Source of the DNA: Phytophthora colocasiae
Taxonomy: Eukaryota > Oomycota > Peronosporomycetes > Peronosporales > Peronosporaceae
Assembly: GCA_018806915.1 (NCBI GenBank)
Contig: JAGKQI010000061.1
Coordinates: forward strand, 124,001-188,000
Length of the DNA: 64,000 nt
Reading direction: 5' to 3'
Part shown: piece after piece, positions 30,781 through 42,489 of the stretch
Layout of the letters: each line of letters begins with the position of its first letter
How positions within the stretch are numbered: position 1 is the stretch's first letter
The notes under the pieces: generated by a model
Told to the model about the DNA's origin: nothing
The model's input: the letters and a program-made list of their open reading frames with translations, nothing else
Databases searched by the model: none
Made by a program: the position numbers and the translations under genes

Positions 30781-32031
30781 CTACTGCTGCGCCAACCACG
30801 CGTCACGAGCGGGCACAGCCGTCTTGCAGTTGTCGCTGAACAGTCCATCAATGCCCATGTCGAACAGCTCAAAGTACTCGAGCGTCGCGTTGCCGGAGTA
30901 GTTGACGGCTAATCGATAGTTTTCGTCGCGCATTGTCCACGTGTGCACCTTAAGCCCGGCGGCATGCGCGTCGTCGATGACGTTCGGGTATTCGAGGACG
31001 GTGTAGTCGGCGTCTGAGACCTGACCGTCTCCATTCGAATCCACGGCGTTGCCGTCCGCACCCACCTGGACAGCCACCGCCTTGAGCAGATACCGTTTCC
31101 AGGGAGAGATAATGTCAGCGTACGTAGCCACCTCCGCGAGACCAGCGGGCGTGGTGAGGTAGCCGAAGTAGTCACTGCGGTTGGCCAGAGTCCAATCGTA
31201 CGGGCGATCGGACGGTGCCTTGAAGATGACTTCGCCCGTGAGCGGGTCGCTGTCGTAGCCGTCGATGAGCTGCACGAGTGTGAGGTTGGTGACCTCGTTG
31301 AGCTCGCGCAGGTTCTGCGTCTCGAAGGACTGAATGAACACAGGTGCATCGGCGTGGTTCCAACCGTACTTGGTCAGCAGCTCTAGCATGGTGTTCTCGA
31401 TCGGCAGTCCCAGCGCCTTGTGGAAGCTCGAGTGCTTCACCTCCGGGTAGATGGCGATGGTGCGGTTGTACTCGGCAGATTTATTCTGCGCGAGTTGGAT
31501 GACCTCCTCGAAAGTTGGGATCTCGTACAGCCCGTTGTAGCTCTGGTCGCGTTCTGGCAGCGGTTGCACGGCCCGCAACGTCTTAATCTCCGCGAGTGTG
31601 AAGTCGCTGACGAAATATCCTTCCGTGACGATACCGTCCAGCGTTTTGTTGGTGAGACGATCAGCAAACTCAGGGTGGTCGGCTACGTTGGTGGTGCCGT
31701 CGATGTATGGTTCGTGGCGGACGACGAGCACGCCGTCCTTGGTGCTAACGAGGTCGGGCTCTATGACATCAATGCCGACCTCGACGGCGAGCGTGTAGCC
31801 CTGGATCGTGTGGTCGGGCAGGTATCCCGGTGCACCGCGGTGGCCGGTGATCGTAGGGTGCTTTAGGGAGCTCAGTTTCCACTCGGACGAGACTGCCGAC
31901 GTTGTGGTGGAAGTCGACTGAACGGTGGTGGCGCCGTCTGTGGTGGTCACTGAGGCATCTCCACAAACGTCCGCGTTCGCGTTAGCAGCAGCGAGAGCCA
32001 GGAGTGCACCAGCGTACCAGACATTAACCAT
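30781..32031 (-). CDS. Secreted glycerophosphodiester phosphodiesterase
   Basis: A single-exon gene for 416 residues. It should hydrolyse glycerophosphodiesters to glycerol-3-phosphate and an alcohol outside the cell. The first 20 residues (YAGALLALAAANANA) are a signal peptide, followed by a Thr/Ser-rich linker. Catalytic landmarks of the TIM-barrel family are ITGHRGAPGYLPDHT (His-Arg and the second His region), VIEPDLVSTKDGVLVVRHE (Glu-x-Asp metal ligands) and, near the end, VHTWTMRDEN and GIDGLFSDN. A DSNGDGQVSDAD loop lies inside the domain near 31,010-31,045 and fits the 12-residue calcium-binding EF-hand pattern. Several N-glycosylation sites are visible (NKT, NRT, NLT, NYS, NAT). It is convergent with the FGGY kinase. 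Confidence 0.92.
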   Translation of the reverse strand: MVNVWYAGALLALAAANANADVCGDASVTTTDGATTVQSTSTTTSAVSSEWKLSSLKHPTITGHRGAPGYLPDHTIQGYTLAVEVGIDVIEPDLVSTKDGVLVVRHEPYIDGTTNVADHPEFADRLTNKTLDGIVTEGYFVSDFTLAEIKTLRAVQPLPERDQSYNGLYEIPTFEEVIQLAQNKSAEYNRTIAIYPEVKHSSFHKALGLPIENTMLELLTKYGWNHADAPVFIQSFETQNLRELNEVTNLTLVQLIDGYDSDPLTGEVIFKAPSDRPYDWTLANRSDYFGYLTTPAGLAEVATYADIISPWKRYLLKAVAVQVGADGNAVDSNGDGQVSDADYTVLEYPNVIDDAHAAGLKVHTWTMRDENYRLAVNYSGNATLEYFELFDMGIDGLFSDNCKTAVPARDAWLAQQ

Positions 32032-32623
32032 TGTGAGCGAGTCTTGAGACGATACGAAGGGATGGAGTGCGAATGGAGCTCGTGGCGAATTCGGAAGTGA
32101 AGTGAACGGCGGCAGCAGACCAAGGGATCAGGATTGGGCGTTGCCAGCGTTCAAGCAGAGTGAAGATGGGGATTGCAAGGGCCTAGTTTCTGCATTTGAA
32201 CGGAGACCGTATCTCCTGTCTTGACACGAGGGCATAATGGAGAGAGGCAATGCGAATCCCTTGCAGTCACGAAAATTACAACGATTCATCACGAGTTTAG
32301 TAGGCAATTACACAATTACTGTAATTCAGCGCAAGTATTAGCGGTAGAATCTGAATGCGACTGCTACACTACGAGGCCGTATGGACCTTGGTACCTCGAG
32401 GCATCTGGTAAAACCTCAAAGACTATCGCCGGGATTGCAGTGCGTGCCATGTCTGCAGTGGATGAATGACAGTAAAACAACGAGGAAGTGTCGATGCAGG
32501 CTGCATCATGCAGCCTTCAGCAAGTTCTAGGCATTGACCCAAACACGGCAATATTTTCCCTACAAAGCAGGAACACGCAAAAAAAAGATAGGCTACAGCA
32601 CATCCTCGAATTCACTCCAAGTT
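32032..32623. other. Upstream region of the phosphodiesterase gene
   Basis: A 592-bp gap between the phosphodiesterase start and the end of the OTU-like gene upstream on the same strand. It presumably contains the phosphodiesterase promoter. I see no coding frame of interest, RNA gene or clear repeat in it. Confidence 0.4.
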
Positions 32624-33644
32624 TCACGATCTGTCCTCTGGTAACTCGGCAAATTGCAATCGACTGTAGTGAGAATTGCTGAACAGGAGCACGATCGGCG
32701 CGTTGCCCTTGGCATTGGCGTGCTGGAGCTGGTCAAACCACTTTTTGTATTGGGAGCTGGGGAAGTAATACTGTTCCGCTGAGTCGATCTCAACTCCACT
32801 TTTAATCACTCGTTCAGGTCTGTAGACTTGGAAGTCGATTGTTGTTTGCAAGCCGTACGGAGCAATGACCACGAAGATCGGTTGATGGAGCAGCTTGGCC
32901 ATCATACGAAGCGTCACCTCCGTCCCCCCAGAGCTCCACGGGCAAGTACGCAGAAGTTGTGGACGGCGAGTGTGCAATGTCACGGATGTACTCCTGGAAA
33001 AGCCAATTTGATTCTTCCTCCGTCTCAGGTATCACGAGCTCCTCATCACCAACGTCCAGTTGAGTGCTAACCAAAATGGTCTGCCGAATGTCATGAGGGA
33101 ATTCCACTTCATATCCATGACGAGTCGCCTCCGCGATGCCCTCTTTCAAGTGCCGAGTCAATTGCTCCAGCGCCTCAACGTGTTGTACCGTGTCAAAGTC
33201 CAAGTCAAGGAGAGACATCGCTACTGCGTAGTACTGGCAATTTCCAGTGGCTGGAGTGGTCACAGAGTGAAGTCCTAACTGCATGAGAATCTCTGCTCCT
33301 GTTGTATCTGCTCGCACTTGACTTTCCCAGCGCGCGTCGGTACTTGACGGTACGAAAATTTCCTGTGTATCTGGCCGGGTGAACTCAATAGAGTCCGCAA
33401 TGAGACGCTGCACCTTGATCAACAGAGCGGGACGGGGGGTAAATGGTATACTGTTGGCAACTTGCTCTTTCTCGACGGCGACTTGTGAGGTCATTCGTGG
33501 TTGTTCGAAAACCTTGAGTCCTGTTGATTCTTGACCTGCTACATCAGTGAACGAACACGTGTCAACAGCAAGGGAGAATTCAGTTCTCACGCTTGAATCT
33601 GTGAAGGCTAGAAGAAGTAAGATGGCCGATGAAGCATTAACCAT
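32624..33644 (-). pseudogene. Secreted OTU-like cysteine protease gene with a frameshift
   Basis: The start at 33644 gives a hydrophobic signal-like N-terminus (SSAILLLLAFTDSS). A region with TGNCQYYAVAMSLLDLD follows; this matches the OTU catalytic-cysteine motif, but with Thr-Gly in place of the usual Asp-Gly before Asn-Cys. The frame then carries helices to LPVELWGDGG. From there the conserved continuation (TLRMMAKLLHQPIFVVIAPY, and LLFSNSHYSRLQ with the catalytic-His motif) lies in another frame ending at 32624. The switch falls at a run of six G on the coding strand (C run 32924-32929), where one base too many explains the break. As written, the frame continues out of phase to about 32814. 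Either it is a recent pseudogene or the base run is an assembly error. No splice pair at that point repairs it. Confidence 0.7.
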
Positions 33645-34018
33645 CGTGGTGTAGTGTGTGTTTGGGGGGGGGGGGCTGGAATCAAAACTGTGAGCGGAGA
33701 AATTCCGCAGGATTCCTACAATGGGGAGAAGTGATATTCAGGGGATACGGGAATACGACGTAACGAACAGCAAAATCATGACGATCTCGCACGGTGAACA
33801 TGCTGCTGCATGCGAATCTCATTCCCCCCCCCCACCATACTTGCATGGACCTTCGATGAAAGCTATGTTACCGAAACCTTGTCTGAACCAAGGACGCCCC
33901 CGTACGTTCACCCTGACACGGAAGTTGAGGAATCATTGAGCGATTATTGCAAAACGAAACGCGAGGTTAGCGCTGCAGGGCAGAGTCAAAGTATGACGTT
34001 GCATTACTGTAGCTATCT
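33645..34018. other. Intergenic region with G12 and C10 runs
   Basis: A 374-bp region upstream of the OTU-like gene and downstream of the E1 gene. It contains a run of 12 G (33664-33675) and, about 148 bp on, a run of 10 C (33824-33833) on the same strand; these could pair. A small GCGGA/TCCGC inverted repeat lies between them. No coding sequence is apparent. Confidence 0.6.
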
Positions 34019-37000
34019 TCACGCGAGAGCCTCGTCAACAATTGTCTTCATCTCCTGCACGTGAAGTTCGTATTGTCCTGTAGCAGGCGAGGCGGATGGA
34101 GGTCGTCCAATGTAAGAGAACTCGCGCGAGTCACCCAGTTGTCTTAACACCGTCAGCAATCGAGGCAGGACATGGTTATATGCGCCCATGTTCTTCGGCT
34201 CTTCTTGAACCCAAACAATCTCCGCATTAGGATAACGTGCTATGCAGTCTGCCACTTCGTGAAACGGGAACGGAGCTAGCTGTTCGATACGAGCCGTCGA
34301 GATGTCTCGGATTCCACGGCTTCGCATGCCATGGCGCACCGGAAAGTAGATCTTGCCGCAACACAGCACCAATTTGCGGATCTAGACAGACAGTAATAAC
34401 GTTAGAAATATCAACAAATCAGACTGGAATCGATTCTTACCTCGTCATCGTTCACCATTGTAACTTGGTCATCAGGGTGCGGAGGGAGTATGCGCTGGAA
34501 TGACGTCCCAAGAGTCAAGTCAGCTAAGTCCGAGTTACATGGGCGGTGGTGAAGAAGCGACTTTGGGGTGAACATGACCAGAGGCTTGCGATAACTGGAC
34601 GATACTTGCCGCCGAAGAGCGTGGAAATATTGCGCTGGGGTAGATGGAATCACAACTTGAACATTCGTCCGAGTAATAGCAGCATCGACATCCTGTTCTT
34701 GTGTGAACTCGTCGCTATCTTCATTGACTAGTTGGAGAAAACGCTCAATCCGTGCACTACTGTGTTCTGGTCCTTGTCCCTCAAAGCCGTGCGGCAGATT
34801 CAGCACAATACCTGACTGGCGTTGCCACTTTTGCTCACCTGTACTGATGAAGGTATCAATCATTGTCTGGGCACCATTCGCAAAGTCACCGAACTGAGCC
34901 TCCCAAATGGTTAACCCCATAGGTGTCTGTAGGGAATACCCGTATTCGAAGCCAAGCACACCCTCCTCGCTGAGGGGACTGTTTACAACGTCAAAATGTC
35001 CTCGCCGTGCATTTTCCAGCCCCGTCATTTGTAGCGTACTCCTGATCCCTTCTACATCGAGGTCATTTAGAGGGGTGTACGCCGAATTGCGACCGGACAA
35101 TGCTTCAAATTGGTCGTACAGAACGGCGTGGCGTTGATTAAACGTGCCACGTTCGCAATCCTGTCCGCTAAGTCGCACATCAACTCCCTCCACCAGTAGA
35201 CAGCCAAATGCCAGCATTTCTGCTGTTGCCCAGTCGACACGAGCTCCAGTTTCAACTGCGCGCAAGCGGTTGTTCATGATGGCTTCAACCTTGCGGTGCG
35301 CCGAAAAGCCTTGTGGAATCCGGAACAATTGACCGCCCACCTTCTCTAAGAAGTTCTGGTCGACACCGGTTGATCGATCATAGATCTGTTTGTCCGTGAT
35401 GTCACAAGTATTTGGGATACTCTCGGAAGTGCTGGGACCCTTGCTGTCTGCGTACCACTCGGTTTTCCACGATGTATCGCCCGGGTTGTCCCATCCAGAG
35501 TGAGTTTCACGTGAATGATGATACTCAGCGACTAGATGGTCCTCAAACGTGGAGCACATTTTGGCGAACTCTTTCGATGACATACCCCCTTCGCTTATAA
35601 GCTTCCGTGAATATAGCTTGATGACTGTGGGGTGCTTGTTGATGAAGTGATACATGATCGGAGCTGTGATCTCCGGTGAATCTTGTTCGTTATGACCGTG
35701 ACGGCGATAGCAAACCAAATCAACAGTCACATCACAGTGAAATGTTTGGCGGAATTCAACGGCAATTTTCATCACTTTAGCCACCGCCTCTGGGTCGTCA
35801 GCATTAACGTGAAAGATCGGGCTTCTCGAAACTTTAGCAACATCCCTGAGTAACAACCAATGATCAGACGAGATAGTTAGTTTACAAACAATGTGACCCA
35901 CGTTTTGAACCATAGGTACAACCAACATACGTGCAGTACACAGCAGAGTCAGCATTCTTGGGCAACGTCGTAAATCCGATCTGGTTGTTGATGATAACAT
36001 GGATTGTTCCTCCTGTTCGAAAGTCCTCCAGTGAGCTGAATCCCAGCGCCTCTCTCACCGACCCTTGAAACATCGCAGCGTCTCCATGGATCAGAATTGG
36101 CATTACTCGACTACCATTATCCCCTAACTGGGTTTGGCAGGCCCGCGCTTGGCCAAGTACAACGGGATTCACCGCTTCTAGGTGCGATGGGTTTGCAGCC
36201 AAGTTAACTTCCAACTGTTTACCACTGCGCATTTCAATAGTTGATGTGGTTCCAAGATGATATCGGACATCGTCAGAATTGTTCGGGTAATCCGGCTCAT
36301 CTGGTAGATACGGTTGGAACTGGGATATGATGGAGCGCAGCGGTCGCTGCAAAACATTTGCCAGGACGTTCAGACGACCACGATGAGCCATTCCCATCTG
36401 AACGACCTCCACACCATGATCACTGGCACTCTCCAGAAGTTCGCAAAGACCTGGGATCAGGCTCTCGCAGCCTTCAATAGAAAAGCGCTTTGCTCCGGAG
36501 AAGCGTCGCCCAAGAAAGCGCTCAAAAAGTTCCGCTTGAACCATTTGGCGAAGCATGTCCACTTTCGCTTCGTTGCTGTATTGATTTTCCTGTGTTAGCA
36601 ATGTGAACGGTTAGGCATTCGACAAGAGTAACTGCTTCGCACGTCTCTCACCTTGTATGACTCAAGACGCTCTCGAATCCAGAGTGCCGCATCCCGATTG
36701 CGCAGATGTTGATACTCCAGTCCAATATGCCCACAGAAAAGCTCCCGCAACTCCGTCACAATCTAAACCCTCACAGCAGAAAATTGTCAGTTCATCCTTC
36801 TCGTAACCCATCGGCTCTAATCTTACCTCTCGGAGAGTAGCTACAGGACCAATGGAGAGATCCTGGCCGATAAAAAATTCGCGGTCCAAATCACTGACTG
36901 TGAAACCTGCACACCAAATTCATCAGAGCTCCAACTTCATGTATCTAAAAGTGCAAGTTGTTTCCGCACCGTGTGTTGTGAGCTCCAACAGGTTCTTGGA

Positions 37001-37454
37001 CGCAAGGCTACGTAGATTAAACTCATCAAAGAAGGGTGTCTCCACCCATCGGTCACCGTTGATCCAGCGTTCCAGCTCCGGCAGCTTCTCCCCTGCCGCA
37101 ATGGATACAATGTGAGTTTATCGTAGTCTATGTGTAGTACTCATTTTAAGACGTACGTTTCTGCAGCGGATCGATCTGAGCGACGTAGTGGCCATACTAA
37201 TTGTAACAAGAACAAGTGGAAGTCAGAATCAGTTGGAAAATACTTCGAAGTATATACAAATTGTAGCTTTTAACCTGCTTGAAGGTGCGGATCAGCAGCA
37301 GCACACAGCGCGTCTCTTCCTGTGAACGTCGGATGTCGTCACTGAGCTTCTGCACGGGTGGAGAACTTTCCTCGCTCTTCCAGCGTCGTAGAACTGCCAC
37401 GGGGCGTCCTCGTCCTCCGCCGCTCGCTCTTCCCTTGCGCAGTGCGCGTAGCAT
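34019..37454 (-). CDS. 2-oxo acid dehydrogenase E1 (2-oxoglutarate or DHTKD1-like 2-oxoadipate type)
   Basis: The thiamine-diphosphate decarboxylating E1 subunit, mitochondrial. The start at 37454 ([17 protein letters not shown]) is an Arg-rich presequence. After an intron the protein enters at [18 protein letters not shown], and continues with [97 protein letters not shown] and [15 protein letters not shown]. It ends at 34019. About eight short introns are visible. The segment normally preceding the first helix in OGDH (the 2-oxogl_dehyd_N region, FL...YIEELY..W) is missing, and only 118 bp separate the start from the divergent CFAP70 gene. Absence of that segment, and the [15 protein letters not shown] sequence, are features of DHTKD1, but bacterial SucA-like traits are also present. 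The substrate therefore remains open. Confidence 0.93.
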
Positions 37455-37572
37455 CCCTCTTCACTGCAACCAGTCCCGATAAAGAGTGATGGCCAATTTC
37501 GTGTACGCCACACCAGTCACAAGTTGCAGTTGAAGCGGCGCCTCTCCAGGTCGGGGAACGGACACTTCGAGT
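37455..37572. promoter_or_regulatory. 118-bp divergent promoter (E1 / CFAP70)
   Basis: The start codons of the E1 gene and CFAP70 are separated by only 118 bp. One CCAAT box lies at 37493-37497. A single such box in this length is not far from chance expectation. Confidence 0.4.
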
Positions 37573-40500
37573 ATGGAGACGTCGAGCGGAGCCTTCGCCG
37601 TCTCGTTGCTCTCGCTCGCGTGGCGTCCCGACAGTTCCAATGAGTCTGCAGCAGAGCGACAAGTGTGGGGCTTCGTACAGCTCGTGCTGCCTCCCGAACA
37701 GCCTCTTACGAGCGTCTGGTTCTCCGGGGAAGACGACAATATGATGACGAAGAGTCTGGCGATCTCAGCGCAGAACTGTGGGCAGAGCATACAACTGGAG
37801 TATAACCAGAGCTCCAGGGCTGTACCACTAACGGCTGAAGCCATGCAGGAACTAGTGAAGACGCAGTTGCTACTGTCCATCTACAGCGGAAAGACCAGGA
37901 CACGAACCACAGACTTTTTACTGAGTAAAACGTTGGTGCCATTGAAGATGCCATTGCTCGGACATATGAAGACGCAGAAGGTCGAGCTTGTGTCGACTGG
38001 AGAGACGTTTGTGGTGGAGCTCGATGTTCGGTGCGACGTGGCACTTGCTGACTTTATGCTTGGAGCTAGAGTGTTGGAAGTGCAAGCTACTCGTGTGTTG
38101 AATCTTCCAGCTGAATGGACAGCTCTGAACTGCATGAGCAACGAGGAGGCACTTCAATTTTGTACGTCTGCGGACAACAATGTGGCTTGCTATGAATTGG
38201 AGGTTGCACTACCAAGACTGGAGGGAACAAGCGATACGAAGGTGGGTGGTGGAGATGAGGGAGCAAAGCTGCCTTATCACTTTGATGTTACAGTACTGAA
38301 AGGAGGAAAATTACATTTTGAACCTGCACTCGGAGAGTCTGAGAAGGTAGAAGTGGCTGCCCAACAGCTAGCTCCAGGAAATGATCAGCAAGAAGAACAA
38401 CCTGCAACGCCCGTTTCAACGCTGTCAGGAGAGTGGAGCGTTCGATTTCCGCCAATGCCTGTCATATCAGTGTTGTATCTTAAGGTAAGAGACCGATTTA
38501 TTTGACTGCGTATTATGATTCTTACAGCTGCAGTTGAACTAACAGGTATCGTGCTTCTTAGAGTTCTGTTGAGCGTTTGATTGAATTTCTTACGGTCGAA
38601 AAGCACGTGGGTGGAGTCTTGCGTCGAAGTCTCTCCAACAACTCTAACGGGAAAGCGATAGATGCCATCACAGCTGATTTTAGTCTACATATGAACGAAC
38701 TCCTTGCTCCTGGTACGACACGGATTTCACCAAAAGTGCCATTGAAAGCAATGTCACCAGTTTCACGATCTTTCCTGGAGCAAGAGCTGGCCAGCGCTGC
38801 TTCGAATGACGACAAAAAGAAGTTCCAGGCTGCTTTAGCAGACTATGAAGCCACTGTTCAACAGGTAGAATCACTTGCTACGACAGTTTTGGGTGCAGGT
38901 ACTCATGTCGAAGTTGTTGCGGAGATACTGCACGCACCACTGGTGTTGCAGCCACCACAGACCTTGGACCCTCCTGTAAAATCTATAATGGAACTCATTC
39001 CACCGCGCAATTTGGAAGCTGAGACTGAAGAACGGCGTGATATATATGGGGACTTGCGCACAGAAATTCGCTTGATGGTGGCAAGTCTTTTGCGTGAGTA
39101 CGAAGACGTGTTTCGCAACAGTGGAGACAAAAAGCAAACCATGGATGCTTATGCTGGTGATGCTCCCGCTTTACGTGATGGCAAGAAGCAGACTCTCGTT
39201 TACCGCCTGAATACTCAGGGCGTATACCACACATTTAAAGAATCACTCAAGAAGCGGATAGTACCCGTCATACGCAAAGCTTTTGCTCGTAGCGAAGCTG
39301 TATCGGAAGGAAATGACGAAGATGGTCGAGCTCAACTAGACGAGAAAACTGCGGAGGAGAAGAAGAAGGAGCAATTCGGTCAACTGTACACTCTACTCAT
39401 GCAAGAAGTGCATGGGGTTTTGAACGACACTTTTTATACGGACGCGAACGGGCTATTAGAGACAGCTCACGCTACAGCTGAAGGGAAACCGTCATTAAAG
39501 GAAATCGGATCTGTGCTGGAGGTATTACGATTGAAGACTGTGGAGAACGAGGTTAATGGTGATTTCGAGAAATGTGAGATGCTACATTTGGACCGCATCG
39601 CTTACGCTGAACAGCACGCAGCTCAGGTTCAGGTGCATCCGAAGCACCAAAAGCTGGCTGATGTAGATTATCCCTCTGCAACCCAACTACTCGTGAATGT
39701 GTGGTACGACTACGCGCACTTTTGTATTGCCCAGGCAAAGCTTGACAAAGCTGGAGCAGCTTTGCAGCAGTGCGTAAGCCTCGATCCGCATGCAACCCGA
39801 GCATTAATCGCTCTTGTAGCTGTACATTGCGAGCTTCGCGACTTTGCACGCACTGAGCCCCTCGTAAAAAATGCAGTCATTGAGGCAAAGGCTGGTGCTC
39901 AAAAGGACCAAGGAAATAGCTCAGAACTCAGTGCATTGGCTCACACTTTTCTGGCTTTCTTCTTTTCTCAGTTCGAAGGGAAAGATCCAACTGGAAATCT
40001 GACTCTGTTCGAGTTGCTTAAGGCGCTGTCAATACTGCAGAACAGTGCTGAGCACAAAGACTATTCGTGCGTGAGTGCGGTTTGGATATATCTTGCGGAA
40101 TACGCGTACGAATGCAAATTATGGGGGACCACACAGCGAGCATTGCAACTAGCTGACAGTCACCTAAAATCTCGAGATGTTATTAGTGGTGAGCTACGGA
40201 TCCTAAAACGAGCTATGGAAGCTGAGTTATGTCTGCGAGAAGGGGATGCTGGAAGTTCTCAGGCGACCAAGTTGCTCCAAGAAGCTTTAGAGATCGATCC
40301 GTCCCACCCTGTCGCCTGGCTTACACTTGGGAAGGTATACCTTCGACAAGACTCGCAAACAAAGACAGCAATCGAGTGCCTGCAGCGAGCACTGGAGCAT
40401 CGTGGCATTCTGGTGACAGAGGAATTGCGCCTTGGACTGTACTTGCGGCTTGGGCTTGCACTTCTCAACTCGTTGCAGTTTGAGGCCGCTGAAACCACAT

Positions 40501-41066
40501 TTTTGTTTGGGTGCGATGAGTTTCGTGTCGCCTCGTCCTGGCTCGGTGTGGGAATCGCATGCCTACGACTTGAAAACTGGGAACGGGCAGAGATGGCTTT
40601 AGCTGAGGCCAACCGATTGGACTCTTCGAACCCCGACGTATGGGGGTATCTCGCGCTTCTCGCTCTCTCGACACACGCTCCAACGAGTGCTCGCAATGAA
40701 AAAGACGTCCAGCACTTTATTTCCCAAGCGTTGCGACATAACCTCAGCAATCCGGCCTTACTACGGGAGCTTAGTAATGCCTTTGTGGCAATTGATCGTC
40801 TCGAAAATGCAGAAAAGTTATTGCGGCGTTCTCTTGCTTGCCAGGACTCCTCGCTTACGCGAAAAACACTGGCAGACGTACTAGCGGCCCAGAACTGTGC
40901 CGAGGATGCTCTTCGACAGTACAACCAGTCTCTTGATGTGACAGAAGGCGTTGGCGAACGCTGTGCTCTACTGGAGAAATGCGCTCAGTTGCTTACCACG
41001 CTTGGTAGACCAGAGGAAGCAAACGAGTATCGAACTATGGCAAAGCAGTTTGAGACGGAGAGCTAG
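37573..41066 (+). CDS. CFAP70: Cilia- and flagella-associated protein 70
   Basis: A two-exon gene (intron 38485-38561; LYLK joins to SSVERLIEFL) for about 1,130 residues. The N-terminal half is beta-rich, with a C2-like look (VELVSTGETFVVELDVRCDV). A coiled region with ELIPPRNLEAETEERRDIYG follows, then GSVLEVLRLKTVENEVNGDF, the marker that leads into the TPR array in CFAP70/TTC18. The C-terminal third is a run of TPR units (KAGAALQQCVSLDPHATRAL; HPVAWLTLGKVYLRQDSQ; RLENAEKLLRRSLACQDSS). The animal and algal protein sits at the base of the outer dynein arm and regulates beating. Here it would act in zoospore flagella. Convergent with the inositol phosphate kinase, 74 bp apart. Confidence 0.88.
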
Positions 41067-41140
41067 GCGCAGTCCTAACAGGAAAGAGGGAAATTGTTTT
41101 ATTGATTGGGATTGTCAACTTGTTATTGCTCGTTCCTTGT

Positions 41141-42489
41141 TTAGGCTACGATGGACAATCTCGCCGTCTTGGGGGAAGAAGGTGTGGTTGATCCTGTTGT
41201 ATCGTCTTCTCTTGGTTTTCGGGACGCAATGTCGCTTAAGAAGTGGTCAATATTGGTAAGCCCAAGCAACATTCCTTCGTCGGGTGCATCGAGAGAAGAA
41301 CTCATTTGGCAGTGTGCGAAGTCGATGAGACGCACATCAGCACTGGGTGGGCCGTAACTTTGATCTCCTTCGTAAATGAGCAGAAGTGAGGATCCCCAGC
41401 AGCGGAGACCAGTAGTATTCACCATGACGCTTTTCAGTTGTCGAATTTTGACTTGGAGTTCTTCCAGCGCTTTCCATCGTATCGTAAGCCCACTCGTGAG
41501 ATACTGTGGTGTCAGGAGAGGTTAGTACATACTGAGCTTTACTCGTGATATCCCTACTCACTCCCTTACCGTCTCAAGAGCTGGCTCAATGTCGTCCGGT
41601 GTGAGCTGCCTCCCCCACGTTTTGTCCCAAATGGTGTAAGTGCCGTCGTGTTCGTCGTAGATCTGCATACCACAGAGCCGCAGTCCGAGAGCATGCGACG
41701 TGGTGGCAGCACATTTGGCTGTATGGGATATTACCTTGGCAGGTGGCGCATCTTCTCCATGCTGGCGAGTGCCCATTTTGATGTCGAGTACGCAGGGTCG
41801 ACGGAAGTTTCGAGTGAGGTCACCTAAGACGAGGTAGTCCTTCATACTGCCACTGTCTGCGCGCGTCAACGAGGGTCCACTATCTCCTTTCTTCTTGTTT
41901 TTCTGGGCTCGCTCCTGCTTCCAGAGCTTTGCGCTGTATCCTCCCCCTGACGTCGGTGGGGCCAGAGCTTTGGATGAACTGTACTTACACAGACGCCGTT
42001 TCTTCCCAAGGGAGCCTCTGCGAAACTTCTTTGGAGTTGTGAGCGACTCCGTTGGCGGCATTGAGGATGGCTGAGATGGCGTGAAAGAACTCGGAGACTC
42101 ATTTGGTATTGAAGTTGTCAGCTCCACTTTAACCTTCCCCAGAAACTGAGGGACAAACGGCCGCAGCTGTGGGAATTGCGGCGCTAGTGCCTCGTAAAAC
42201 TGGAGCTCAAGAGCAACGACAGGTTTGCATACTGATCCTTTACTACTACGCAGAAACGCCGTATGACCGCCAGCCTATCGGTAGTTAACCAAGACAAATC
42301 CTGTTAGTGGTAACAGAATGAGAGAGCATTTTTCTTCTAACTTACACGAAACAGATACAACCCTACCTGGTGGTTGTAAAGGTAGAATTTCGTCCCATCC
42401 AGCGCTCGAGCAACAACCTCATTCGGCCTAACGAGTTCCTCAGCGTCAGCAACGGCAGTGGTCTCTTTCTCTACAGTCTCTTCCTCCAT
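41141..42489 (-). CDS. Inositol polyphosphate kinase (IP6K/IPMK family)
   Basis: Start at 42489 (MEEETVEKETTAVADAEE). Exon 1 ends KFYLYNHQ; after a GT-AG intron the frame continues AGGHTAFLRSSKGSVCKPVV, a substrate-side segment typical of inositol hexakisphosphate kinases. A long basic, Ser/Pro-rich insertion follows. The family signature PxxxDxKxG is RPCVLDIKMGTRQ. After further introns come SSLLLIYEGDQ and DVRLIDFAHCQ, the SSLL and metal-binding IDF motifs. The IDFAHC ending and LGLRLCGMQIY favour an IP6K that makes pyrophosphorylated inositols (InsP7) over IPMK. The insertion between the N-terminal segment and the PxxxDxKxG core is long for the family. Confidence 0.9.

Noticed and set aside
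40259..40924. 221-codon ORF antisense to CFAP70
   Set aside because: It overlaps the TPR region of CFAP70 throughout and reads as Arg/Ser/Ala-rich low-information sequence.
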